This document shows, in pieces, positions 50,287 to 57,501 of a DNA stretch of 64,000 nucleotides. A program made the translations under genes and the position numbers. The stretch comes from an uncultured Dehalococcoidia bacterium (GTDB taxonomy: Bacteria > Chloroflexota > Dehalococcoidia > Lucifugimonadales > UBA3495): contig CATQHB010000002.1 of assembly GCA_958295765.1 (NCBI GenBank), positions 1,438,091-1,502,090 on the forward strand, written 5' to 3'. The notes below the pieces were generated by a model. The model was not told the origin of the DNA and did not search any database. It saw nothing but the letters and a program-made list of their open reading frames with translations. Every line of letters begins with the position of its first letter. Positions within the stretch are counted from its first letter, which is position 1.

Positions 50287-51648
50287 ATGGACGCGACCAG
50301 CAAACTGTTAAGCGAATACTCTTGCCAGCTAACCTACGAAGACCTGGACCCGGCCACCGTCCACCAGGTCAAGCGCACGCTGGTGGACACCCTCGGCTGC
50401 GCTATGGGCGGGTACTTGTCGGAACCGGCGAAAATCGCCCGCCGCCTGGCTGGTTCGGTTACCGGAACCGCTCCGGCGCGGATTCTAGGCACCCCGGACT
50501 ATAGTTCTCTGGACTTGGCGGCCTTTGCCAACGGGGTGATGATTCGCTACCTGGACTGCAACGACTCCTACTTTTCCCCCGGCGGGGGCCACCCCAGCGA
50601 TATGATTGCCGCCGCCCTGGCCGTGGCGGATACCCGGAACAGTGACGGCCGCGCCCTGATTACGGCGATTACCCTGGCCTATGAGGTGTTCGGTCGCCTT
50701 TCCGACCAGGTCGTTACCGGTGATTATGGTTGGGATCAGGGAATGTTCAGCATCGTTGGCGCCGCTTGCGCCGCCGGGATGTTGCTGGACTTGGACCAGG
50801 ATGAGTTGGGCCACGCCATAGCCCTGGCCCTGGCGCCCAACCTGCCCCTGGGGGTTACCCGCACCGGCGAACTGTCGATGTGGAAGGGCTGCGCTACCGC
50901 CAGCGCCACCCGCGCCGGGGTTTTCGCGGCTCAACTGGCCGCCGCCGGAATGTGCGGCCCCGGCGAGCCTTTTGAGGGAAAACGCGGTTTGTGGGAACAG
51001 GCCGGGGTCGCCCCGCCGGTAACCCTGGCCCGGTTCGGCGGCAACGGGCAGCCCTATCTAATCAACGATACCACTTTCAAGTTTTACCCCTCACAGATTC
51101 ACACCCAGGCGCCCATCGGCCTGGCAATCGAGTTGCGTCCCCAGGTGAATTTGTCGGACATTGCGGCCATCGACATCCAGACCTACCGGTCCGCGGTCAG
51201 CAGCCCGGCAACCGAACCGGAGAAGTGGGATCCGCAGACCCGGGAAACCGCCGACCACAGCATACCTTTCCTGGTGGCCCTGGCGTTGCAGGACGGCGCG
51301 GTAACGCCCGGCAGTTTCACCGCCGAGCGCATCGCCGACCCGTCCTTGCGAACCTTGATGGGCAAAATGACCCTGACCGAGGGGCCGGGCTTTACCCAAA
51401 AGTACCCGGAGCAATACAACTGCCGCATAAAGATAACCGCCGGCGCCGGTTCGGAAGCCGTTGCCGCTACTTCCTACCCCAAGGGCCACCGGCAAAACCC
51501 GTTAAGCGACCAGGAAGTGGGCGCCAAGTTCCGCCACCTGGCCGCCGGGGTGCTTTCCGAGGGGCAATGCCAAAGCGCTCTGGAACTACTCTGGAACCTG
51601 GATGAACTGCCGGACCTGGAAGAGGTTTTCCAGGCTCTGGTTATCTAA
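50287..51648 (+). CDS. MmgE/PrpD family protein
   Basis: 453 residues, full-length MmgE/PrpD fold (2-methylcitrate dehydratase, iminodisuccinate epimerase and cis-aconitate decarboxylase belong here). Typical: VHQVKRTLVDTLGCAMGGYLSEPAKIARRL, FANGVMIRYLDCNDSYFSPGGGHPSDMIAAALAVAD, MWKGCATASATRAGVFAAQLAAAGMCGP, and FYPSQIHTQAPIGLAIELR. No methylcitrate synthase or citrate-cycle partner is near, so the propionate pathway is not implied. It sits between the hydrolase-domain gene and the SirB1-like gene (15 bases) in the same direction. Confidence 0.92.
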   Translation: MDATSKLLSEYSCQLTYEDLDPATVHQVKRTLVDTLGCAMGGYLSEPAKIARRLAGSVTGTAPARILGTPDYSSLDLAAFANGVMIRYLDCNDSYFSPGGGHPSDMIAAALAVADTRNSDGRALITAITLAYEVFGRLSDQVVTGDYGWDQGMFSIVGAACAAGMLLDLDQDELGHAIALALAPNLPLGVTRTGELSMWKGCATASATRAGVFAAQLAAAGMCGPGEPFEGKRGLWEQAGVAPPVTLARFGGNGQPYLINDTTFKFYPSQIHTQAPIGLAIELRPQVNLSDIAAIDIQTYRSAVSSPATEPEKWDPQTRETADHSIPFLVALALQDGAVTPGSFTAERIADPSLRTLMGKMTLTEGPGFTQKYPEQYNCRIKITAGAGSEAVAATSYPKGHRQNPLSDQEVGAKFRHLAAGVLSEGQCQSALELLWNLDELPDLEEVFQALVI

Positions 51649-51663
51649 TTTGTTAAGGGGCCT

Positions 51664-52503
51664 ATGACCACGAATCAGGAGCAGGACTTTCGCCAGCTTT
51701 TCACCCACCAGGCCGGTCTCCCGGACGCGGAGCTTGACCTGGGATTAGCCGCCCTTTACCTGGCCGGCGAGGAGTATCCCGCCTTGAACGCAGCCCCATA
51801 TCTCCAGCAGTTGGATGCGCTGGCTGAGGGAGTGAAAGAAGCCGCCAGCGATAGCCGGGACAAGGAAACCCTGGCCCATACTCTGAACGCTCACCTGTTC
51901 GACCGCTTGGGTTTCACTGGCAACCCGGAGGACTATTACAACCCGGAAAACAGTTTCCTGAACCGCGTCCTGGATACTCGGAACGGGATACCGATAACCC
52001 TTTCCGTCCTGTATCTGGAAGTAGCCCGCCGGTTGGGAATCAAGTGCTACGGGGTGGGAATGCCCGGCCACTTCCTGGTGGCCCTGGAGGAGTTGGATTT
52101 ATACCTTGACCCCTTCCATTCGGGCCGCCTGCTGTCCGCCGGCGATTGCCGGCGGTTAGCGCAGGAAATGTTTGGCCCAGCCCTGGCTTGGAATGACGAC
52201 TTTCTGGCCCCTTGCGCCAAGCGGCTTATCCTGTTCAGGATGTTGAATAACCTGAAACAGATTTATCTGCGGGAACGGGACTACCGGCGGGGAATCGGCG
52301 CCTTGCAGCGGATGACCCTGATTGACCCGGCGGCGACATCCCTGTATAAGGAACTTGCCTGGTGCCAGGTGCAACTGAGGGACTACCAGCCGGCCATCCA
52401 ATCCCTGGAAACTTACTTGCGGCAGGCCGGGTCAGCCCAGGATTCTGCGGCAGTAAAGGAGCAAATCCAGTCCCTGTGGAACGCTCTGGCTCAGCGCAAT
52501 TAA
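51664..52503 (+). CDS. SirB1/transglutaminase-like TPR protein
   Basis: 279 residues. The transglutaminase-like N-terminal part has LGFTGNPEDYYNPENSFLNRVLDTRNGIPITLSVLYLEVARRLGIKCYGVGMPGHFLV, the well-known SirB1 pattern. The usual catalytic cysteine is absent, the expected position being taken by LSVLYLEVA, as in most SirB1 proteins, but the histidine in PGHFLV is kept. The C-terminus (about 190-275) has two TPRs, KQIYLRERDYRRGIGALQRM and CQVQLRDYQPAIQSLETYL. AAGGGG precedes the ATG. It follows MmgE/PrpD by 15 bases. Function is not established. Confidence 0.88.
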   Translation: MTTNQEQDFRQLFTHQAGLPDAELDLGLAALYLAGEEYPALNAAPYLQQLDALAEGVKEAASDSRDKETLAHTLNAHLFDRLGFTGNPEDYYNPENSFLNRVLDTRNGIPITLSVLYLEVARRLGIKCYGVGMPGHFLVALEELDLYLDPFHSGRLLSAGDCRRLAQEMFGPALAWNDDFLAPCAKRLILFRMLNNLKQIYLRERDYRRGIGALQRMTLIDPAATSLYKELAWCQVQLRDYQPAIQSLETYLRQAGSAQDSAAVKEQIQSLWNALAQRN

Positions 52504-52599
52504 CCTTCCAACCGGCGGTTGATTCGGCAATCCATTCAGCAATGTTTAACGTATTTATTAACGAAAGGCTCTCCGACGCCGAGGAGCGGGAGAACTGAG

Positions 52600-53175
52600 G
52601 TGGTTGATTACCAGAGCCTGGAGGACCAGGAACTGATATACCGGACTGCCACGGGGGAAAGGGAGGCGCTGGAGGCGATCTATACGCGGTACTCCTCAGC
52701 CGTGTATTCCCTGGCCCGGTATATGCTGCGCCAGGAGGCCATTGCGGAAGAGGCAACTCAGGAGGTATTTCTGAACCTTTGGCTCAAGTCGGCCAGCTAT
52801 AACCCTTCCCGGGGCGAGCCGCGCGCCTGGATTATGAGCGTCGCGCACCACAAGATTATTGACATCATCCGGTCGCGGCGGCGCGCTACCGACGTAAGCG
52901 ACCCCAAGGAGTACGAAACGCTGGACTTGCTGCCTTCCCGCCAGATGGATACCGACGAGGAAGCCGAGCGCAATCTGGAAGGTGAAAGAGTCCGCCAGGC
53001 ATTGGATAAGCTGCCCCCGGCCCAGCAGGAAGTCATCCTGCTTTCCTACTATAACGGCCTGTCCCAATCGGAAATAGCGTCAAGGCTGGGCCAACCCCTG
53101 GGTACGGTCAAGACCCGGGCCCGGCTGGCAATGCAAAAACTACGGGTAGAATTACAGCAAGATGACATTGAATAG
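52600..53175 (+). CDS. ECF-type RNA polymerase sigma factor
   Basis: 191 residues from the GTG at 52600 (CGGGAGAA about seven bases upstream; the longer frame from 52519 lacks support). Region 2 is AIYTRYSSAVYSLARYMLRQEAIAEEATQEVFLNLW with RAWIMSVAHHKIIDIIRSRRR, and region 4 is LPPAQQEVILLSYYNGLSQSEIASRLGQPLGTVKTRARLAMQKLR, so it reads both -10 and -35. Its gene overlaps the anti-sigma gene by 14 bases. It belongs with the SigK/RskA-type pairs, where a membrane anti-sigma holds the sigma factor until a signal arrives. Confidence 0.94.
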   Translation: MVDYQSLEDQELIYRTATGEREALEAIYTRYSSAVYSLARYMLRQEAIAEEATQEVFLNLWLKSASYNPSRGEPRAWIMSVAHHKIIDIIRSRRRATDVSDPKEYETLDLLPSRQMDTDEEAERNLEGERVRQALDKLPPAQQEVILLSYYNGLSQSEIASRLGQPLGTVKTRARLAMQKLRVELQQDDIE

Positions 53176-54088
53176 TCCGCAAAACTTCTCCTATTCCGAC
53201 CACCCCGAGGACGTACTGGAGGCCTACGCCCTCGGCGCGCTGGAAGAGGATGAGGCGATCAGCCTGGAGTATCACCTGGAAGACTGCTTCCATTGCAGCC
53301 GGCTGCTGGCCGGCCTGGAAGAGGCGGCGCTGGCCCTGGCCCAGGCGGCCCCACCGCAGACGCCGCCGGCCCTGCTGCAAACCCGCCTGATGGCGGCTGT
53401 CGAAGCCTTACCGCCGGTCTTTGCGCCAACCAGCCCGGCGCAAGCGACGCCGGATTCCGGCCAGCCCACCGGTTCCCGATTCAGCCTCAGCAGCTTCGCT
53501 TTACCCCTGGCGGCCACCCTGATTATCGGCCTGCTCTCCGCCTCCCTGATTATGAACCTCCTCACCACCAACCGGTTGAACTCCCTGGAGCAGGAACGCG
53601 CGGCAGCCACGCTGAGGCTCAACCAACTAGAGCAAGGACAGTCAACGGCCAGCGCCAACTTGGAACAATTGGCCGCCAGCGATGCCCAAACCAAATACGC
53701 CATCCGGCACGTTATGGACACCAATTTTATGATGGCCCAGCCCACCACTCAGCCGCTCCAGCTACGGCCGGCCAAGGGCAGCAGCAATTCCGAGGGCCTG
53801 TTGCTGGTTACCCATGATGGACGGCGGGCGATACTGATGCTGGCGAACATGGAACCGCCGCCGCCGGCCCGTTCTTACCAGGTATGGCTTTCCCGCAACG
53901 GCCAGCGGGTTCCCATGGGGCCGATCCAGGTGGATTCCACCGGTTGGGGCAGCATGGCCCTGAACCCGCCGGAATCGCTGTATGGCTTTGACTGGGTGAA
54001 CCTGACCGTTGAAGAGCCGACGGTTGGGGAGACACCCACCGGCGAAATGGTGCTGCAAACCCGGATCGTCTCACCGGCCGGTCGCTAA
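53162..54088 (+). CDS. RskA-type anti-sigma factor
   Basis: 308 residues. A zinc-binding anti-sigma domain is seen at the N-terminus: EAYALGALEEDEAISLEYHLEDCFHCSRLL with the H-x3-C-x2-C set. After a proline-rich linker a single transmembrane helix runs FALPLAATLIIGLLSASLIMNLL (about 114-136). A coiled-coil stretch (LEQERAAATLRLNQLEQ) follows, then the extracytoplasmic RskA domain (VTHDGRRAILMLANMEPPPPARSYQVWLSRNGQRVPMG ... GFDWVNLTVEEP). It sequesters the sigma factor encoded just upstream; the ATG lies inside that gene. Confidence 0.94.
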   Translation: MTLNSPQNFSYSDHPEDVLEAYALGALEEDEAISLEYHLEDCFHCSRLLAGLEEAALALAQAAPPQTPPALLQTRLMAAVEALPPVFAPTSPAQATPDSGQPTGSRFSLSSFALPLAATLIIGLLSASLIMNLLTTNRLNSLEQERAAATLRLNQLEQGQSTASANLEQLAASDAQTKYAIRHVMDTNFMMAQPTTQPLQLRPAKGSSNSEGLLLVTHDGRRAILMLANMEPPPPARSYQVWLSRNGQRVPMGPIQVDSTGWGSMALNPPESLYGFDWVNLTVEEPTVGETPTGEMVLQTRIVSPAGR

Positions 54089-54114
54089 CCGCCGTTTCAA
54101 TTGGATACTGATTT

Positions 54115-54273
54115 ATGCAACCCACTACTACCAAATCCGGCTGCTCCCGCAATCCGGCATTGAACGCCGACGACGGGCTGACCTGTGAGATTTGCGGGGC
54201 CAGGATGATTCAGCGGCAATGCAAAATCCGCTGTCCCAACTGCGGCTTCACCCGGGACTGCTCCGACCCCTAG
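54115..54273 (+). CDS. Small zinc-ribbon protein
   Basis: 52 residues, ATG at 54115 to TAG at 54271. The core TCEICGARMIQRQCKIRCPN, then CGFTRDCSDP, holds two CxxC pairs plus two further cysteines, a compact zinc ribbon. Similar short proteins with the ending RDCSDP occur in Chloroflexota and Deinococcus-Thermus in my recollection. It follows the anti-sigma gene by 26 bases and may be cotranscribed with the sigma pair. Function unknown; no clear ribosome binding site is visible (GGATACTG is weak). Confidence 0.65.
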   Translation: MQPTTTKSGCSRNPALNADDGLTCEICGARMIQRQCKIRCPNCGFTRDCSDP

Positions 54274-54296
54274 GCCGGCCGGTGGGTGATATGCCA

Positions 54297-54354
54297 CCGC
54301 TCATGGTGAGCTTGTCGAACCACCTATTCATCCTTCCACTGGCTCAGGATGAAC
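54297..54354. repeat. Family A hairpin with decayed right arm
   Basis: Left arm CCGCTCATGGTGAGCTTGTC is intact; the right arm reads CCTTCCACTGGCTCAGGATG then AACG, with several substitutions. It lies directly after the zinc-ribbon stop. Confidence 0.82.
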
Positions 54355-54400
54355 GTAGCATTTCCCCCTTCCATTTGGCCGCACATTAGCGGTAGCGGTC

Positions 54401-54409
54401 TGCTATACT
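54401..54409 (+). promoter_or_regulatory. Extended -10 promoter for the VOC gene
   Basis: TGCTATACT, an extended -10 box one base off consensus, about 105 bases before the VOC gene start. No good -35 is present, as expected for extended -10 promoters. Confidence 0.5.
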
Positions 54410-54514
54410 ATGGGCAGAACCTTCGGCGATGGCGACACCCGTCGATTACCCCTGTCTGCACCGGACCGTTGCCGGAGCGGGTTGCCAACAAAATCCTTTG
54501 AGGAGGAACGAAGA

Positions 54515-55042
54515 ATGGGCATACAGATTAAGGGCATCGGCCACGTCGGAATCCTGGTTTCCGACTTTGAGCGCTCCTTCAAGTTTTACACCGAGGTTCT
54601 GGGCCTCCAGGTTACCAATCACCGCAAGCGTCCCAACGGCAGCGAAACCGCCTTCCTGCGCTTTGACGAGACCCATCACGACGTCGTAATCGCCTCCGCT
54701 CCCGAGGGGGTTGACGTATCCGAGGCGGTGCCGGCCGGGGCCAGGCTGGTGCAGCAAATCGCTTTCCAGGTAGAGAACCGGGATGAATTTATGCGCGCCC
54801 TGGCCCACCTGCACACCAAAGGCGTGAAGATTATCAACGGCCCGACCACCCACGGCATCGAGAGCGACGACAACATCTATGGCAGCGGCAGCCGTTCCTT
54901 CTATTTCTGCGACCCGGACGGCAACCGGCTGGAGATTTTCACCGACGGGATGAAGGTGCCCAACGGCGAGCGGTTCCCCCGGGCCGAGTACGCTGAGGCG
55001 CTGGAAGACTTTATGCGGACGCAAAGAGGAGTCGGTGTCTAG
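54515..55042 (+). CDS. VOC family protein (glyoxalase/dioxygenase-like)
   Basis: 175 residues from the ATG at 54515 (GAGGAGGA upstream). Two beta-alpha-beta-beta-beta modules: KGIGHVGILVSDFERSFKFYTEVLGLQVTNH at the start and FYFCDPDGNRLEIFTDGMKVP at the end. Metal ligand candidates are H10 and the glutamate in RLEIFTD. At the place of the second histidine in extradiol dioxygenases it has glutamine (QQIAFQV). It could be a ring-cleavage dioxygenase-like or glyoxalase-like enzyme. A bidirectional terminator follows. Confidence 0.87.
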   Translation: MGIQIKGIGHVGILVSDFERSFKFYTEVLGLQVTNHRKRPNGSETAFLRFDETHHDVVIASAPEGVDVSEAVPAGARLVQQIAFQVENRDEFMRALAHLHTKGVKIINGPTTHGIESDDNIYGSGSRSFYFCDPDGNRLEIFTDGMKVPNGERFPRAEYAEALEDFMRTQRGVGV

Positions 55043-55094
55043 CGACATCAAGGGGCCATAACCGGCAAAACCCCGGTTTGTTACCCATAACCAT

Positions 55095-55129
55095 AAAGAG
55101 AGGCCCAGGAATCCGGGCCTCTCTTTTCA
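55095..55129. terminator. Bidirectional terminator
   Basis: AAAGAGAGGCCC, eight-base loop, GGGCCTCTCTTTT: a twelve-base-pair stem with an A run on one side and a T run on the other. It separates the convergent VOC and ThyX-like genes. Confidence 0.88.
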
Positions 55130-55156
55130 TTACCGGGGAAAGAGTTACCAGTCTGG

Positions 55157-56557
55157 CTAATCCCTCAACTTCAACCACCGGAATAACCGGGGATGGGTCT
55201 CCACCGCCAGCCGCATTGCCTCAATCACCGGCTCCCGCACCGATTCGTGGGCCTGCTGGGCCGACCGCAGTTTGAAGAGGTGGTAGCACTCCCGCAGGTT
55301 CAGCTTGGACAAAACCCTCCGGTAGTGGCCGTGGGTCGCCAGGTATTGGGCGGCCAGGGGCGAGAATTGGGCGATTTGGCGGCAGCCTTCCTCCGCTTGC
55401 CCCATAGCCTCTTGAAACTCCCCGACCAGCCCGGCCTCGGCGATGAGGCCGGGTGGTTTGTAGCCCAGGTTTACCGACAGGGGTTGGGGAAAATAGGACT
55501 GCATCCGGTGCCGCTTGAACTCCCGGTAAGCCCCGTAGTCCATTACCAACTCAAAGGTATAATCGACCAACTCGAACTCTCGCGGCGCCGCGTCATGGTC
55601 GCCCATATCCTCCAGGTAGCCGTCAATCAACCGCTGCCGGGCTTCCCCGTCCATTTCCTGCGCCTGCTGCCGGGCCGACGGGTAATCCGCCGCCGATTGC
55701 TGGAAAATCAGGGCAGCCGCCACCTTTTCCTCGGCTTGATCGTCCCAATCAACCAGCCGAACCGTTGGTCCGGCCGGCTCGGCGGAGACATCTACCGGCA
55801 GGGACAACTGCCAGTCTCTACGGAGCGCGGCTTCCAGGTATTTGTTCCGGTCAGCGTACTTAATCAGGGTGGGAGTGATGCGGCGGCCCTGCTCCCGCAG
55901 GTCTTCCCCCAACCGGCGCTCTTCAGCCAGACCAGCCGACATCAGCTTGGAAATGGCGTGTTCCAGCGCCCGCGCGTTGGCGGTAACGCCCACGTTGGTC
56001 AGGGTGGCCGCCGGGAGCGCCGAGCGGCAAACGTCGGTCGCCAGCCGGCGCAACCGCAGGTTGTAACTGCCCTCCCGCTCCCGGTCGCCCCGGCCCACCG
56101 AGCGGCGCAGATGTTCCATACAGCCGTCAATCAGGCGAAAATAGCTTTGGAACAACCCCCGGGCGGTAGCAATATAGGTTTGCCGCAATTGGGGTTCGCC
56201 GTCCAACTCCGCCGGAACGTGGAAATAGTCGCGGGGCATCACCTGGTAGCGGGAGGATTTCTCGGTGTAGGAAGCCAGCCGGTTGTCTTCCAGCGTGTCG
56301 CAAGCCAAACGGGAGAGGTTTTCCACCGCCAGATGCACTACGGCGTGCTCGGCTACCGAGGCATGACCGTAGCCGAGCACCCACCGCTCATGGAAATCGG
56401 CAGCCTTTTCCCGGCTGACCTGCTCGGCGATTTCGTCAAAAGGCTCAGGGCGCCGGGAGGTCATAGCGAAGGCGACCGCAATCTCTTCCTCGGTCAGATT
56501 ACGGGCGTCCAGGGGATAGACCCGGCAGGGATAAACATCGGCCGGCGTTGCGGTCAT
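55157..56557 (-). CDS. Two-domain ThyX-like (FAD-dependent thymidylate synthase family) protein
   Basis: 466 residues from the ATG at 56557 (GGAGGAAC about ten bases upstream; the longer frame to 56722 is rejected). Real ThyX is about 220-260 residues, so this is a tandem of two related domains. The first (to about 240) keeps HASVAEHAV and LASYTEKSSRYQV, the E/S/RY half of the ThyX signature, but the RHR is D-N-R. The second (from about 330) keeps YGAYREFKRHRMQS, the RHR half, and lacks the SxRY half (SVNLGYKPP). ThyX methylates dUMP with methylene-THF and FADH2. Relatives of this length are known but their activity is not assured. A true thymidylate synthase is not in the window. Confidence 0.83.
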   Translation of the reverse strand: MTATPADVYPCRVYPLDARNLTEEEIAVAFAMTSRRPEPFDEIAEQVSREKAADFHERWVLGYGHASVAEHAVVHLAVENLSRLACDTLEDNRLASYTEKSSRYQVMPRDYFHVPAELDGEPQLRQTYIATARGLFQSYFRLIDGCMEHLRRSVGRGDREREGSYNLRLRRLATDVCRSALPAATLTNVGVTANARALEHAISKLMSAGLAEERRLGEDLREQGRRITPTLIKYADRNKYLEAALRRDWQLSLPVDVSAEPAGPTVRLVDWDDQAEEKVAAALIFQQSAADYPSARQQAQEMDGEARQRLIDGYLEDMGDHDAAPREFELVDYTFELVMDYGAYREFKRHRMQSYFPQPLSVNLGYKPPGLIAEAGLVGEFQEAMGQAEEGCRQIAQFSPLAAQYLATHGHYRRVLSKLNLRECYHLFKLRSAQQAHESVREPVIEAMRLAVETHPRLFRWLKLRD

Positions 56558-56624
56558 CGGGTTTGAGTTCCTCCGCGGGTAAGAGTCCAGCAATAGCGCG
56601 GTGGCCCCGGCAGGGCGGCGGCGC

Positions 56625-57374
56625 TTATTCGGGGGCCAAGTGACGGTGGTCCAGAGGATGCCAGTGCAGCCGGTTGTCGCCGATGAGGGGGAGAACCTCG
56701 TCGGTGTTCCGCACGCTGGCAATGGCGGGCCGGGCCGGGAATCCGGTGAACCGGGTCAGCAGGGCGGCGTTATCCATAGCCCGGCGGGTGTCCCGCTCGT
56801 CGGCGGTAAAGGACGCTTCCACGGCGATGTAGGTAATTTCCGAATCCTGAACCGCTTCAATGACCAGGTCGGCGTGGCGGAAGCTGAGCAGGCGGTTGGA
56901 GGCAATGGAGCCTTGGCCCTGGCGGCTAATCTCCCTAATTTGTTCACGGGTCAGGGTGCGGCGGTACTCATACCCCATCGCTTCGGCGATGTCCGGGGCA
57001 TCCATAACCGCCAGGTCGCTGGCATAGCGACCTTTGATGAAGCCTACGTCGTCGATAATGGTCTTCTGTCCGGCTTTCAGGTCTTTCACATCGGTCTTGA
57101 GTTCCGCCACATCGGTCTTGAGTTCCGCCACATCGGTCTTGAGTTCCGCCACGTCGGTCTTGAGTTCCGCTACGTCGGTCTTGAGTTCCGCTACGTCCTG
57201 TTCCAAACGGTCAAGTCTCCGGTTTATGGTCTCCACAGTCGCGGCCAGGATGGCGACTTTCCCCGGCAGTTCCAGGAGTTCCTGGCTGAGCAGGACGGAG
57301 CGAACCTGGTCGGCCCAGTCCGGCTGTTCCCGCAGTATCTGGAGCAGGTCGCGGATGTCGTTGATGGCAGTCAT
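56625..57374 (-). CDS. Coiled-coil protein with nuclease-like C-terminus
   Basis: 249 residues. The middle (about 55-95) is five nearly identical heptads, VAELKTD, forming a parallel coiled coil, preceded by VETINRRLDRLEQD. C-terminal to this are a helix (IIDDVGFIKGRYASDLAVMDAPDIAEAMGYEYRRTLT) and a strand-rich module (ADLVIEAV, ITYIAVEASFT, PAIASVRNTDEVLPLI) that resembles PD-(D/E)XK-type domains (D-x-V-I-E, then V-E-A). Such coiled-coil/nuclease-like proteins recur in Chloroflexota and Cyanobacteria. GGGAGG precedes the ATG. Function unknown. Confidence 0.72.
   Translation of the reverse strand: MTAINDIRDLLQILREQPDWADQVRSVLLSQELLELPGKVAILAATVETINRRLDRLEQDVAELKTDVAELKTDVAELKTDVAELKTDVAELKTDVKDLKAGQKTIIDDVGFIKGRYASDLAVMDAPDIAEAMGYEYRRTLTREQIREISRQGQGSIASNRLLSFRHADLVIEAVQDSEITYIAVEASFTADERDTRRAMDNAALLTRFTGFPARPAIASVRNTDEVLPLIGDNRLHWHPLDHRHLAPE
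57091..57195. repeat. 21-bp tandem repeat, five copies
   Basis: Unit GAGTTCCGCCACATCGGTCT plus one base, five copies with minor changes (CAC/TAC, ATC/GTC), encoding the VAELKTD heptads of the coiled-coil protein on the minus strand. In-frame expansion or contraction would change the coiled-coil length. Confidence 0.9.
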
Positions 57375-57501
57375 ATCGTTCTGCCTCCCCTCCAGTGCAT
57401 TATACTCTTTCCGGCCTCCTTTTTCAGCCGGCGCCCTGACCGGGAAGTAACGATTCTGAACCCTCCGAGCAGACTTGAACCATTTTCCTCTCGGTCAAGG
57501 G

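Noticed and set aside
52542-52599. 18-codon leader peptide (MFNVFINERLSDAEEREN) abutting the sigma factor start
   Set aside because: Its stop codon directly precedes the GTG, which would suit coupling, but it has no ribosome binding site and is too short to support alone.
56558-56722. 55-residue N-terminal extension of the ThyX-like protein
   Set aside because: Low-complexity sequence unlike the family; the ATG at 56557 has GGAGGAAC upstream.
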